A stretch of 27,092 nt of DNA from Haplosporangium gracile (taxonomy: Eukaryota > Mortierellomycota > Mortierellomycetes > Mortierellales > Mortierellaceae). The stretch's first letter is position 1. Each line of letters begins with the position of its first letter. The stretch covers positions 9,156-36,247 of the forward strand of contig JAAAUF010000383.1 of the NCBI GenBank assembly GCA_015499985.1. Reading direction: 5' to 3'. The notes below the pieces were generated by a model. It saw only the letters and a list, made by a program, of their open reading frames with translations. It made no database searches and was not told the origin of the DNA. Below are positions 1-10,900 of the stretch, piece after piece. A program made the position numbers and the translations under genes.

Positions 1-1198
1 CCAAAAAAAAGAAAAAAAAAAAAAAAGAGCGTGGGCCGGTGCCCTCTGTGCTTGTGCGCTGGCGTGGCCAATATTTTATTTATTTGTTTAGTTTGTTGAA
101 TGAAGGAAGGATGTTGTTCTTGTCTATCACATTCACGTTGGTATCGTTCGGAAGGGAGCGAAACGGAGCAAATAATATATGAACCAAAGCGAACACTTTG
201 TCTTTATCGACTTTCCTTGCTCCTCCTCCTTTTCTTTCTTACTTTCTTTTTCCTTCTTTCCTTTCCTTTCCTTTTCTCCTCTTCGTTTCGACTCCCACTC
301 ATCCCCATTTCATATCTCTCACTTTTCATTCACTGCTCCTTTATCCTTTCCTTTTCCCTCTTTTTTTTCATGACCCCTACCCCTCCTCTTTAACGACCAA
401 CCAACCAACCAGCTCTCTCTCGCCTTTGGTAATGCTTCCTTCAACAACAGCAATAAACCCCTGGACCACTTATCTTTCTATCTTCTCCTTCACTCTTATC
501 CCTAAGGCACTATCTTTGACCAATACCTCACTCTTACCCTCTCCCTGTCTCTCCTCCAATCGAGACATTTCAGTATCGATACACCCCGACACACAGACCA
601 GTACCCTTTTCCTCGATATCACTCCCACGTCTCGCTCAAGTGTGCGTGCGGGCTTCGTTCTTCTCAGGCCATCCTTGTGTCGCTTATGCTTATGACCTCA
701 AGAGAGACATGTACCATGGAGAATGGATATGCTGACAAGAGTGAGACTGAAGGAAAAGATAGAAGAGAAGAACTTGGGTATCCTTTTTACTGTCATTTAC
801 TCTTATTACTTGTCACTTCTCCCTTGCAATGGCATTGTCGTTCTCTTCGTCTCCTCTTGACCTTCTTTATACCTCGTCGTCCATTCTTTTGTCACTTCCT
901 GCTCTCGTGTCCAGACCCTGCGCCTTACCCTAATCAATCTTTCTCGTCTTCTTTTTTTTTTTCTTTCTTTCTTTCCACCCTTTCCTTTCCTTCACCTTCC
1001 CTTTCCTGCCTTCTTCTCAACCTTCCACACCTCCACACCTCTACCTTCTCTCCACCTCTGCCTTCTCTCCACCCACCCTGACGCTATTATTACCACCTCG
1101 ACGACAAACGTCCAACCCAAACCTCTCCTACCACATACATACAACAACGCATTCCTCTATAGCCAGTCAGACACTCTCATTCCTCCCACGACAAACCC
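1..1198 (+). promoter_or_regulatory. Pyrimidine-rich leader of the membrane-protein gene
   Basis: About 1 kb upstream of the first ATG is dominated by C/T runs on the plus strand (clearest at 200-400 and 940-1080) and then becomes CA/AAC-rich just before the start at 1199. Fungal promoters and 5' untranslated regions often look like this. Open frames across it encode only Phe/Leu/Ser/Pro repeats and are composition artefacts. A 5'-UTR intron is possible but not resolved. Confidence 0.5.
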
Positions 1199-3059
1199 AT
1201 GACTTACCTGCAACATCGTCACCACAACGAATCGTCTGCTCCTGAAAAGGTGCGCCAAGAAACAACAACCACCACAATCTCTTCCACCACTACTACAACC
1301 GCCTCCACCATGCCCCTCACCTCAGACTCGGAACCAACCATGTACAACGCCCAAAAATCGCTGCACTATGGCGGCCGGACGAGCGGTGGTGCCAAGACAA
1401 GTAACAACAGCCACCTCGAGGTCGATAATGGCGGTCCACGTCTCCTAAACGGCGGCCGGTCTTCGTCGCACTCGTCCAATTCTTCCGCCAACAACAACAG
1501 CGGTCCTACCTTGAACACTAAGGGCAATAATCAAGGTCTCAACGGTGGCAAGGGCGGTTCTTACAACAGTGGCAACCACAGCAACGGATCCAACATGTCG
1601 CTGCCGTCGGGTGGCGGTGGTCGTGCAAATCCCGCTGCCGAGAGACCCCGCTCTGGCGCATACGACCAGTCGGACTACTCCAACGGCGCGCACAGCTGGC
1701 CCATTCTGTTTGCAGTTATCCCACCCCTGGGCGCACTTATTTTTGGCAAGTCGGACATCTTTAGCGACATGCTGACGTTGATCCTGATTGCCTTCTTTCT
1801 CTACAACATTATCAAAGGTAACAAGTCGTCTTTCTTTCTTGCTTATTGAGCTGAACTAAGTGTACAAGAGGTACATGGACCTACTATGATTGCAAAAAAG
1901 AAAAAAAAAGAGAGAACTATGGCTGAAGGAGACGAGGAGAGAGAGAGAGGGAAAGAAGGGGCATGTCAACATTGCCTCGCTCGTTTTGTTATCAGCATAT
2001 GAGAATTCATTTGATTGCTCTTTTTTTTACATGCATTTCAAAGATTTCAACAATGATCTTATTTACATGTGTTGTCTGTGAACTTTTGTTTATCTGTTAA
2101 TGCATATGGTATGGCTCATGCTTTTTTTTTTTTTTTTTTTCTTTCTCTCTCTCTCATTATTTCATTACCGCGCGCCAGTGCCCTGGGAACTGTACTATGC
2201 TGCCAGGACACGACGAATGCTCCTCACAAATGCAAGCATCAAAACTTCAGTGGATCCCGTCCTCGAACAACGACGACAGAGTGCCACCGCCAGCCTCCGC
2301 CGCCAAGAGTTCTTTTCATTGCTGTTGGTCCTCGCGTCACCCTTCCTCGGAGGATACACGCTCCAGTACCTTAAGACGTTTTTCTCATCCTATGAAAACT
2401 ACCTCTCGGCGCTGAACATTGAGCTCTTCATCATTGCCTCGGGTATCCGACCTCTCACCCACCTCATCAGTCTCTTGAAGGCGCGCGCGTTGCATTTGCA
2501 GGAGCAGGTTCACTACCCCGACTCGGAAGTCGAATTGCTCAAGCGTAAAGTCGCGTCGATCGAGACTGAACTCACTCAACTTCGACGTGCCTTTGCCACC
2601 AAGCGGGATGTTTTGCAGGTCCAGGACAGTGTCGAGCCCACACTCCACCAACTCACCAAACAGATCAAGCGCCACGACAAGAAGGAGGTCCAGCTCCGTT
2701 CCTATGCCGAGGAGCGTTTTGCCAGCATCGACGAAAAGATGCGCGAGTACGACACCTATCTGACATACCGTATCACGGAGGAGCAACATCGATCAAGTCT
2801 TTTGTTCTTGCCCATCAACATCCTTGTCGCCATGGTAGGCTATTGCACATTCTTCCTTCCCAACCGTCTGACTGGCATTTCTGGATCCAAGCCGCAGCCC
2901 ATGCTCAAAGGCACGCCCGTACCAGCGGCCATTGGCGATGGCACCTCGAATGATACTGGCCACAACCATCCCTCCAGGGTGGCTCATTATCTGTCTGGTC
3001 GCCCCCAACCCTCCCACAACCCCATCACGTCTTCCCGTGAAACCGCCCGCTTGTACTAA
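1199..3059 (+). CDS. Multi-pass membrane protein with coiled coil, unrecognised family (2 exons)
   Basis: Exons 1199-1817 and 2179-3059 join to a 499-residue protein. The junction codon is g + tg (Val207), which gives a smooth IIK-VPWELYYAAR sequence. Residues 1-165 are low complexity (Thr, Ser, Asn, Gly). Residues 166-206 hold two hydrophobic segments split by GKSDIFSDM. A further hydrophobic segment lies around 251-270 and a less hydrophobic one around 284-306. Residues 318-405 are charged with heptad spacing, likely a coiled coil. A last hydrophobic segment at 413-433 is followed by a Pro/Ser-rich tail. I do not recognise the family. The layout suggests an integral membrane protein with a coiled coil between membrane segments, possibly of an internal membrane. 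The start is the first ATG of the open frame; the next in-frame ATG is at 1310. The intron carries 19 consecutive T upstream of its acceptor. Confidence 0.8.
1818..2178 (+). other. Intron of the membrane-protein gene, with a T19 run
   Basis: The 361-nt intron starts GTAACA and ends CGCCAG. Splicing it removes the stop after residue 216 of the unspliced frame and restores continuity in phase 1. A run of 19 T at 2122-2140 followed by C/T repeats forms an extreme polypyrimidine tract close to the acceptor. Confidence 0.75.
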
Positions 3060-4246
3060 GCAACCAATAGCCAAGCAAGCGTATGATGTCTTTTCTTTTT
3101 TTTTTTATATTTTTTTTTTGTGCAGTCTTTACCAAGACTTTTTTTTCTTTGCCAATGCCTTCAACATGATACCATTCCCTCCACCCTCGATCCACGTATG
3201 TAGCCATCATAGTCGTAGGCGTGTCTAATGACATATATTTTTTTTCTTCTATATTTTGATCATGATAAATACATTAAAACCACCAAAAAAACCCTTGCTT
3301 CAGATTAAGCGACTTGTTCGTCTACAGCGAAACATACCCAGGTTTCTTTCCCTCCTAATGAACAACTGAGTGAGAAATGCGCTTTAAGAAATGATTTAGG
3401 TTTTAAGGGGCATGCCCTGTGATTTAAGTGCAGAGAGGGAGCACCAGTGAAAACCTCCTTTTCTGCTTTAGCACATAATCGGTACTAATCCTGTCACAGA
3501 CTGAAGGGTGGATGAACATCCATCGTCGTTTGACTTAGTTTATACATCCATCCATGGATCATCGCCATCCCGTCAACCCATCTATCGCATCCCTTACAGG
3601 ACCCAGGATCTTATTTGCCGTTAGCCGTTGAGGCATTCATCGTCATCGGTACCGGCATTATGAACGACAAAAGCAAGGGTGCAGGAGGATATTACAAACA
3701 TCACAGTCCAGTGTGCAAAAACTCGTCTTGCAACAGAAGGATGCGAACCGAGGCTTACAGGGACCCTGCGACCCTTTTAATCGGAAACTACAACTCTTTA
3801 TCGACACCACCGACCACACGGCCCGCAAGGAGAGTAGACGACTCCATGCAGGCCGAGGCAGACATCTTGATCAGCGCACCAAAAACCTGCCAACTTTTTT
3901 TTAACACCTGTCAACAAAGCCGGTAGTGGAGGAACCCTGGATCAGCATCACTAGATTCCTGCCGTTGTGCTTAATCGCAACGGCGACAATCAATCAACAC
4001 CTCTTTTTAGTGACATCAGACTTAGCAAACCTGAACTACTGGGGCGCACTGGACACCAGGATCGGCAGACTTCCCAAGATCTCCTTTTCATTCATGAGCA
4101 GTGGAACGGTGTTACTTACAATCGTTCTTTTTCTTTCTTTTCAACCTCTTTATGGTTTCCCGTTCGACCTTCGACTCTTTCACAAAACTCGACTTGATAA
4201 CGCTCTGGAAACACTATTCTATCTCAATTCGACTTTATAACAGACC
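3060..4246. other. Intergenic region, eL13 promoter side
   Basis: No convincing coding sequence was seen on either strand. The first 250 nt hold T-rich runs and AT-rich stretches (for example gataaatacattaaaacc near 3263) that fit the 3' end of the upstream gene. The rest has mixed composition and must contain the eL13 promoter. Open frames here lack a splice context or any recognisable motif. A cag directly precedes accATG at 4247, so a 5'-UTR intron ending at 4243 is possible. Confidence 0.5.
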
Positions 4247-5495
4247 ATGAAGCACAACAACCAATTGCCCGGAGAGGTGCGTATTTTACCGAGAAACCTA
4301 TGCAGCAACAAACCGCAGTCGATTTGATTCCGTTTTTCTTGTCCTTGAGACGGGAACCGTACATTAACGACTTATCGTTGTTTTTTTCGAACTAATAGCA
4401 CTTCCGCAAGGACTGGCAGTCGCGCGTCAAGACCTGGTTGGACCAGGCCGGTCGCAAGAAGTCCCGCCGTATTGCGCGTGTCCAGAAGGCTGCCCGCATT
4501 GCCCCTCGCCCTGTCGATGGCTTGATCCGCCCCGCCGTCCGCTGCCCCACCGTCAAGTACAACACCAAGCTCCGTGCTGGTCGTGGCTTCACCTTTGAGG
4601 AGCTCAAGGTACCGTTTTGATTCGTTTTTCTGACTCTTTGTAGTCGGAGAAGGAAATATTGATATCTGACGACAGTCTGGATCTTCATGGACGAAAAACT
4701 CGCGCCACCAAATTTGTTTTGTCAGGAGAGTGACTCAAGAGCTGTACTTTTTCGGCTGCATTGTAGTGCTTCCGCTATTTGCACTCTCAACACACTCAAC
4801 TTTTTTCGGTCGTATCAGGAGTGCATGTTACGCTTGATTGACAACTTGCGACCTTGCTTTCTCTACACTCGATGAGCAGCTTAAGTGATGCTGAAGAGTT
4901 CGACATTTCTGTCTTTCGCTGCTGTGGACGCGTCATGTCTTTGTGACAGGAAGAAAATCAAGCAGATGTAAAATAGAGGGTGGACATTTTACTCGCGCAT
5001 GGATTATGACAAATACAGCCACTGCCCACCTCACCAAGGAAGCAGAAAAATCAGACAAATGTATTAACCAGCGCATATTTTATATACTTCATACATTCTT
5101 TACAGGCTGCCGGTATCCGCCGCAAGGAGGCTCTCTCCATCGGTGTTTCGGTCGACCACCGTCGCCGCAACAAGTCCGAGGAGTCTCTCCAGCTTAACGT
5201 TCAGCGCCTCAAGGCTTACAAGGCCAAGTTGATTGTCTTCCCCCGCAAGGCCGGCAAGACCAAGGCTGGTGACTCTGCTGCCACCGAGCTCTCTGCCGCC
5301 ACCCAGTTGACCGGTGCTGTTCACCCCGTCACCCAGGTCTGGGCCAAGGAGAAGGCTCGCAAGATCACCGATGCCGAGAAGAACAACTCTGCTTACGAGC
5401 AGCACCGCAAGGCCCGCTCCGTTGCCCGTCTTCACGGTATCCGTGAGGCCCGTCGCAAGGCCAAGGAGGAGGAGGAGGCCAACAAGAAGAAGTAA
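4247..5495 (+). CDS. RPL13: 60S ribosomal protein eL13 (RPL13), 3 exons
   Basis: Exons 4247-4276, 4399-4608 and 5106-5495 join in phase 0 to a 209-residue protein, close to the usual length for the family (about 200-211). It starts [10 protein letters not shown] followed by HFRKDW, then APRP, the diagnostic [17 protein letters not shown] stretch, [38 protein letters not shown], and a Lys/Glu-rich tail ending NKKK. All are eL13 hallmarks. The protein is a structural component of the cytosolic large ribosomal subunit. The final exon uses a biased, C-ending codon set (GCC, CGC, GAG, AAG) typical of highly expressed genes. The start is set by homology: N-termini of this family place HFRK or HFHK about 10-13 residues from Met. 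Intron 2 is long (497 nt). Confidence 0.97.
4609..5105 (+). other. Long intron 2 of RPL13
   Basis: A 497-nt GTACCG...TACAG intron with a TTAAC branch-like site near position 5067. It is longer than the 122-nt intron 1. Ribosomal-protein introns often host snoRNAs. I see a near-match to a C box (gtgatgc near 4886) but no downstream CTGA D box, so no snoRNA is called. Confidence 0.7.
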
Positions 5496-6960
5496 ATTTC
5501 TCTTTTGTAGCCTCATCTTTTATCCAAACCCGCTCCCTAAATTCCCCATCCCAACGAAGTTATCCACATTAAAGCATTCGCTCTGGTCAAAAAAAAAAAT
5601 CGTCGTACATTTATCGGCTGCTGAGTGGTTCATTTTGGTTGCTGATTGTTAGCATATGTCTTTTACGGTCTTGACGACAATTGTCTAGAACTAGAGAACA
5701 CGACACAACAACTCCACATTCATCTGACTCTCACCCGCAATGCATATGCTCATGCACAGCATACTACACATATACATAATGTGAATGCCTACTCGATGTG
5801 GTTTGCCGAAAATGACCCTTTTTCATTCCTTTTCTGCCTTGCAGCAAGAGACCTGAAAGACAGCGTGAGAGACTAACAGCGGAGTCGGAAACTTCCCAGA
5901 CAGAAAAGGGATAAATATCTTTGACCTCTTCCTCGTGAAAAAGAGAGAGTTGCCAGCTCGGGCCTCCCTATTTTTTATGTGTGTTTCTTTTGCACGCTTC
6001 CAAAAGGGATGTCTGAAAATGGATGACAATGAAGGATCGCTCACTTCTTTTAATCTACTTGAGAAAGTGAAGAAGAGGGGAAGGGTATGACGATGGATGT
6101 CTTTCATGCTGGTTGTTGTGGGCCTCTGAATTGGGACATGTGGGAATAATGGCCAAGGTCACTGGACCCATGGGCGAGGACAGACAGGCAGCCTGACACT
6201 TCATCATCGGTTGTACTGCATTAATTTAGTGGTGGGTCGAGAATGAGGCGAGGAGCGACAGGGTCAGCAAGCAAGCCGGCCTGGGCTTAGGATAGCATTG
6301 ATAAATACCAAATAAGTTGTAGGTAAGCATTGACAGCAACATTGAATGCTGTGGCAAGCAGTATTTGACTATCATCCACCCTGTCCCCACTGGATCTTTG
6401 TCTCGCTCTCGCTCGCTCTCGCTCGCTCTCTCTCATCACTTTTCACTTCCGTACCTTTTTTCGACCTCTCCTCTTCTTTCATCATATTCCAATCTCTCAA
6501 TCTCTGTCCTGGCCTTGGTCCCTCGACTCTCTTTCTTTCGTCTTCATCCCTTTTATTCTCCTTTCCTTCACACACTCCTCCACACACATATATAACTCTC
6601 ACTCTCAGCCTTCCTCTGTCCCAGCGCTTCCACATACTCTACCTTCCTGTCACTGAACAAACGAACAACCACCTTCTTTCTCATCCGTCGACATTCACTC
6701 ATTCAACAACGTCAACCTTCATTCCACACGTGCAATTAGCCTCCTGACACCATTTTTCCATTTTAAAAACCGTCCTCCATTCAAGCAGAACTTTTATTCT
6801 TTTTATTGTTTCTTTACTCTCTCACGAGCCCATTCACTTGCACTACTCTGGTCCTTTCCAATTCAACCTACACACTCACACGACTATTTCTTGTTTTCTA
6901 TTGATTTTCCCTGTACTTTTGTCCACATCCATACATCCATATCAATACACCTTGCAGTAT
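5496..6960. promoter_or_regulatory. Intergenic region and C/T-rich leader upstream of the PAS kinase
   Basis: After the eL13 stop the DNA is mixed and AT-rich to about 6370 with no recognisable gene. From about 6370 to 6960 the plus strand becomes strongly C/T-rich, including a tctcgctctcgctcgctctc repeat near 6402 and an isolated CACGTG at 6727-6732. This is the composition seen before the other start codons in the window and fits a promoter/5' leader for a transcript whose first ATG may be at 6961. Confidence 0.45.
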
Positions 6961-6980
6961 ATGATGGACTCGTCAAGAAG
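6961..6980 (+). CDS. Candidate first coding exon of the PAS kinase (alternative N-terminus)
   Basis: ATGATGGACTCGTCAAGAAG is followed directly by a donor (gtaaaa). Joining it to an acceptor at 7858-7859 (aaaaag, then a) gives MMDSSRR and enters the same frame as the kinase ATG at 7990, adding 50 residues (total about 1039). The frame between 7860 and 7990 has no stop and reads protein-like (for example FEDPIPYSGLFRIRP just before the ATG). A TTAAC branch-like site lies about 50 nt before the acceptor. The AG at 7815-7816 lies only about 6-7 nt after it, probably too close to be used. Phase agreement is the main support; the splice is unproven. Confidence 0.4.
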
Positions 6981-7389
6981 GTAAAAATAAGCAAATCATT
7001 TTCGTTTGTCTATTTCGGTGACCGATAGTTTTTCTTCTCCGTGAACGGGAAGGAAGGGCCATTAAGGTTTTGGGTTGAACAGACAATACGGCGGCATTGG
7101 AAAAGAGACAGCGTGAAGGAAAGAAATATAAGAGTCACAAGCTTTTTTCTTTTTACATGGAAAATCTTTTTTTTTTTTTGCCTGCATTCAGGACAAGAGA
7201 GACACTGCATCAAATACACACACTGTAACCATGTAGTATACTGTACGACACGACTGGGGTCCTTCATCCCTTCATAACCATCGACAGGTCTCCGGCCAAG
7301 TCAAGTGCAATCCGAAAGAGAGATATTTCTTTATATATATATTTTGTTCTGTGTCACACCCTGTACAGTCCTGTCCTTGTCCTTGACTT

Positions 7390-7859
7390 CCTTGTTTGTT
7401 GTTTCCTTTCTTTCTTTTCTTTCTTTTCTTTCTTTTCTTTCTTTTCTTTCTCTTCCTGTCCACTTCCTTTTTTTTTTTTCTTTTCCTTTCTCACTTCTTC
7501 ACACTACCTACCATCCTCGCCCCTCCTTCGCTCTTCAACCAACAACATATCTTCTTACTTCCCCCTTTCTCTCCTTTCCTCTCCTCTCCTCTCTTGCACT
7601 CTTATCTCTCTCTCTTTCTCCTTCCCATCTTAGTTCATCACCACATCCCGCCTTTTTAAACTCATCACACTCATTCAAACAAAAAAAGTCAGACAACTAC
7701 ACCCTTTCAGAACACAACAAAAACCTTTTTTTCTTCCTCTCCTTATTCTCCTTTCTCTCCTTATCCCCCCTTCCTTACCCACCTTTCACTCAGCCAGTTT
7801 CGTCATTAACCCCCAGATCCTTTTTTTTTCTTTCTCGTATTTGGACATACCTAAAAAAG
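7390..7859 (+). promoter_or_regulatory. C/T-rich tract upstream of the PAS kinase
   Basis: A second strongly pyrimidine-rich stretch on the plus strand, containing a 9-bp tandem repeat at 7410-7453. It is either the 5' leader of a transcript starting at the 7990 ATG, or the distal part of an intron if the 6961 exon is used. Open frames here are Phe/Leu/Ser repeats without coding character. Confidence 0.4.
7410..7453 (+). repeat. 9-bp tandem repeat (CTTTCTTTT)n
   Basis: Four exact copies of CTTTCTTTT and a partial fifth stand in tandem inside the pyrimidine tract. Because the unit is a multiple of 3, every frame stays open and encodes a repeated FLF-type peptide, which explains the spurious open frames here. 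Confidence 0.85.
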
Positions 7860-7989
7860 ACCTCTTCCATCTCTGTCCTCATCGACAAAGGTTCCTCCTG
7901 CCTCCGCCTCTACTGCACAACAGTCGGTCTCCGAATCGTCTGCCTTTGAGGATCCGATCCCATACTCTGGCCTCTTTCGCATCCGTCCT

Positions 7990-10900
7990 ATGCCGCTCGC
8001 TTCTAGTGCATCAACGCAGGACACAGCTGCTCATGGAGAAGGCTCGAACCTCCAAAATAACAACAACAGCACTCGTGCTCCACCGCAACCGGTCATGGCC
8101 AGCACAACAGACGAGTTAGCAAAGTTCTCCAACGAGTCACTTCATTCCTACTCCTTCACAAACGGGACGCACGACAAGACCTTTGTCGAGGGCCGGCGGA
8201 GCATTTTTTACCGATCCATTGACTTTATGAAGCAAAAGATTAAGGGCTGGCAGGTTCCCATCTCCAATGTCTTTCCTCACTCGGCCTCAACCACCCCTAC
8301 CGATAACTTCTCCATCGGAGCCTATCCATCACCAATACCATCCTCCAACTTCTCAGAATCCGCCACCAACGGAGGAGCAACAAAACCAAAACTTAAACGG
8401 ACTATGACCGATGTTCCGGCTTCGACCTCAACCCTTCAACAGGTCAAGGAACGTGGAAATCGACCGCTCTCTATCGCAACCATTTCCACGGCAGGAAACT
8501 TCAGCTCTCTGCACTCGCCGACCCGGTTTGTGCCCCAGAGCCAGGCGATGATCACCACTGACCAGAACTGGGGCATCATCATGGCCAACGATGTCTCATC
8601 GCTCGTCTTTGGATATCACGGAAGCGAATTGACCACCAGGACCATCCTCGATCTGGTTGCCAGCCCATACAAGGAAAAACTGGAAGCACTCCTTCACCAG
8701 CAAATGCAGGATGGCTCGCGCGATAGCAAGGATGAGCATGTGTTACTCTGTGGCAAAGTGGTAGGTTCAACACCAAGGGACAGACATGACCGGGGAGAGT
8801 GGAAGAGAACAAAAGAAAAAAGAGTGTCCGTGTCGAGCTCTCACTTACCGCCTACCGTTCTCTCTTGCTGGGCTCGCTCTTTTATGGTACAATGATGTAA
8901 AGAGAGAGGGAGAAAAAGTTGCAATTGCTTGTTGCATATTTCCCAGTCATTTTATTTTTACCCTTCGTTTCTTATCCTTGTTCCTGAGTCCGATAAGTGC
9001 GACAACAATGGACGATGTGCTATGACCGCCCCTTCCCTTCTCCTTTTCTTTCAGCAGTTTATCTCATGGCCGATTTCTACCCCCATTCTCCTTTATCGTT
9101 CTACAGCAACCCTATTCCCTATTGACGGGAGATATTTTTTTTTATTTGGTTTCGGTTATCATGCATTTCGACTTGTCAAAGGAAAAAAGAAAAATGTCCT
9201 GTTTATATTTTATATTGGTCTTATTTATAATATTTTCTCACTTACGATGACACAGAAACAACCAGGTGGTTTCTGTTTTTATGCGCTTATGTTTATGAGC
9301 ATGCGGGAGCGGTTGTAATAGGTCTGAAGGAAAAAAGGACGGAGAGAGAGTGGGGAAAGGAAGAGCTATGTCTTATGATGTTTCCTTATTTATCTTCGTT
9401 TTGGATAGTGTATGTCAATTAAAACACCATCTAACATCTTTTGTTTTTCCTTACATATCTATTCTCAACTGCATAGATTCGCATTCAAAAACGCAACTCG
9501 CATTCGGCAGCGGCGTCGGTCTGGCTCAAACAACGGAAAGACGCCAATGGTCAGCTGCTCTACATTTGGGTGTTTGAGGAGATTTCCGAGTCTGTTGTTT
9601 CTGCAGTCATCTCCAGTTCGGTAAGTCGAGAGTGGAAAGAAAAGGGACTTCATGGGCAGTAAGAGCGAAGAAATCAGGACTAAGGTCATTGTGCATGATT
9701 CGACTCTCCTTTTCTTCTTCAAGAATGTCATGATGATCATGGAGCACCCTTCGTTTATGCTTCAGCTGTCCTGCTTCTCGTTTAAGTGTGTAGAGTGTTA
9801 CTCCATGGATCTCAAACTGAATTTTAACCTAACCTTTGATTGGTTACGCTTTGCTTTATTCCTTCACAGGGAGAAATTCTAAACATCGAGGGAGCTGTCT
9901 TTGATTTGTACGCTTACGACTACATGGAATTACTTGGCCGATCCATCACTACACTCATCCCTGCTCTGGAAAAACTACAGTCTGTCGACCCCGATACCTC
10001 TTTTGCGACACTGGATGTGCACCAGATCAACGTCATCAAGTTCTTTGGAGCCAGGTCCAAAAACGGGAGCACATTTCCGATCATTTGCAAGGTCTTGAAC
10101 CCATCCGAGCATATTGACCCTGAGGCGAACCCTTTTAATCTGGATCATGATTCCATGGACGGCTACCTACTCCGTATCATCTCGATGCCTGCGATCGCCG
10201 GTGTGATCACTTGCCACGACTCGGGATTGATCCAGAGTGCCAATACCGTCTTTACCAAGTACCTCTTTGGATACCCTGCGACAGAGCTGAACGAGAAGAA
10301 ATCCATCAATGACCTGATACCCCAGTTTCAATCGATCTTGGACAAGTTGCTCGACGAGAAGGACCTGCCACTGGACGATGACTACGTGCGCCTGACGGAG
10401 GGTGCGGTCGTGACGGCGACAATCATTCGGAGGACAGCTGCCGAAGCACCCAAACCATCGATCTTGTCGCCCGACTTTTTTGTCAAACCACAGGACAGCA
10501 ACTCGAGCTCGACCACAGAACCGCCTAACATCACCAACAAGCAGACTTCGGCCTTCAAACGGAACTTTGGTATGTCGGCGCTTCTCAAAAGGACCAACAA
10601 CGCATTCGTGTCAAACTCGGGCATTGTCGGACTGCATCGCGATGGAACGCCTCTCGACATTGATATCCAGATCAGAATGATTGAATCGCCTCAGGGACGG
10701 ATGTTTGCTGTTTGGATCACTTATGACCGCGATATCAGCTTTACACGCGAGCCTAACCGGAAACCAGCCCCGGCCCCTGCCTTGACGCCATCAAAGTCGC
10801 TTTCGGAGGCTATGGAGGATTTGAGGTCGATAGTGGATTCGTCAACAGGAAGCGAGCAAGTAGTGCCGGATGTGAATGAGACCATGAGCGATGCAACCAC

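Noticed and set aside
100..1081. Plus-strand open frames of 64-165 codons upstream of the first gene
   Set aside because: They are translations of C/T-rich DNA (Phe, Leu, Ser, Pro runs), overlap in several frames and have no motif.
2385..2789. 134-codon minus-strand frame opposite exon 2 of the membrane protein
   Set aside because: It is the shadow of a real exon on the other strand, a consequence of codon bias.
3615..4240. Open frames of about 100 codons between the membrane protein and eL13
   Set aside because: No recognisable motif, no splice-linked continuation, and composition typical of intergenic DNA.
4870..4900. Possible C/D snoRNA in RPL13 intron 2
   Set aside because: One near-C-box (gtgatgc) but no downstream D box at a suitable distance.
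5100..5516. 138-codon minus-strand frame opposite the last eL13 exon
   Set aside because: Antisense shadow of a strongly biased ribosomal protein exon.
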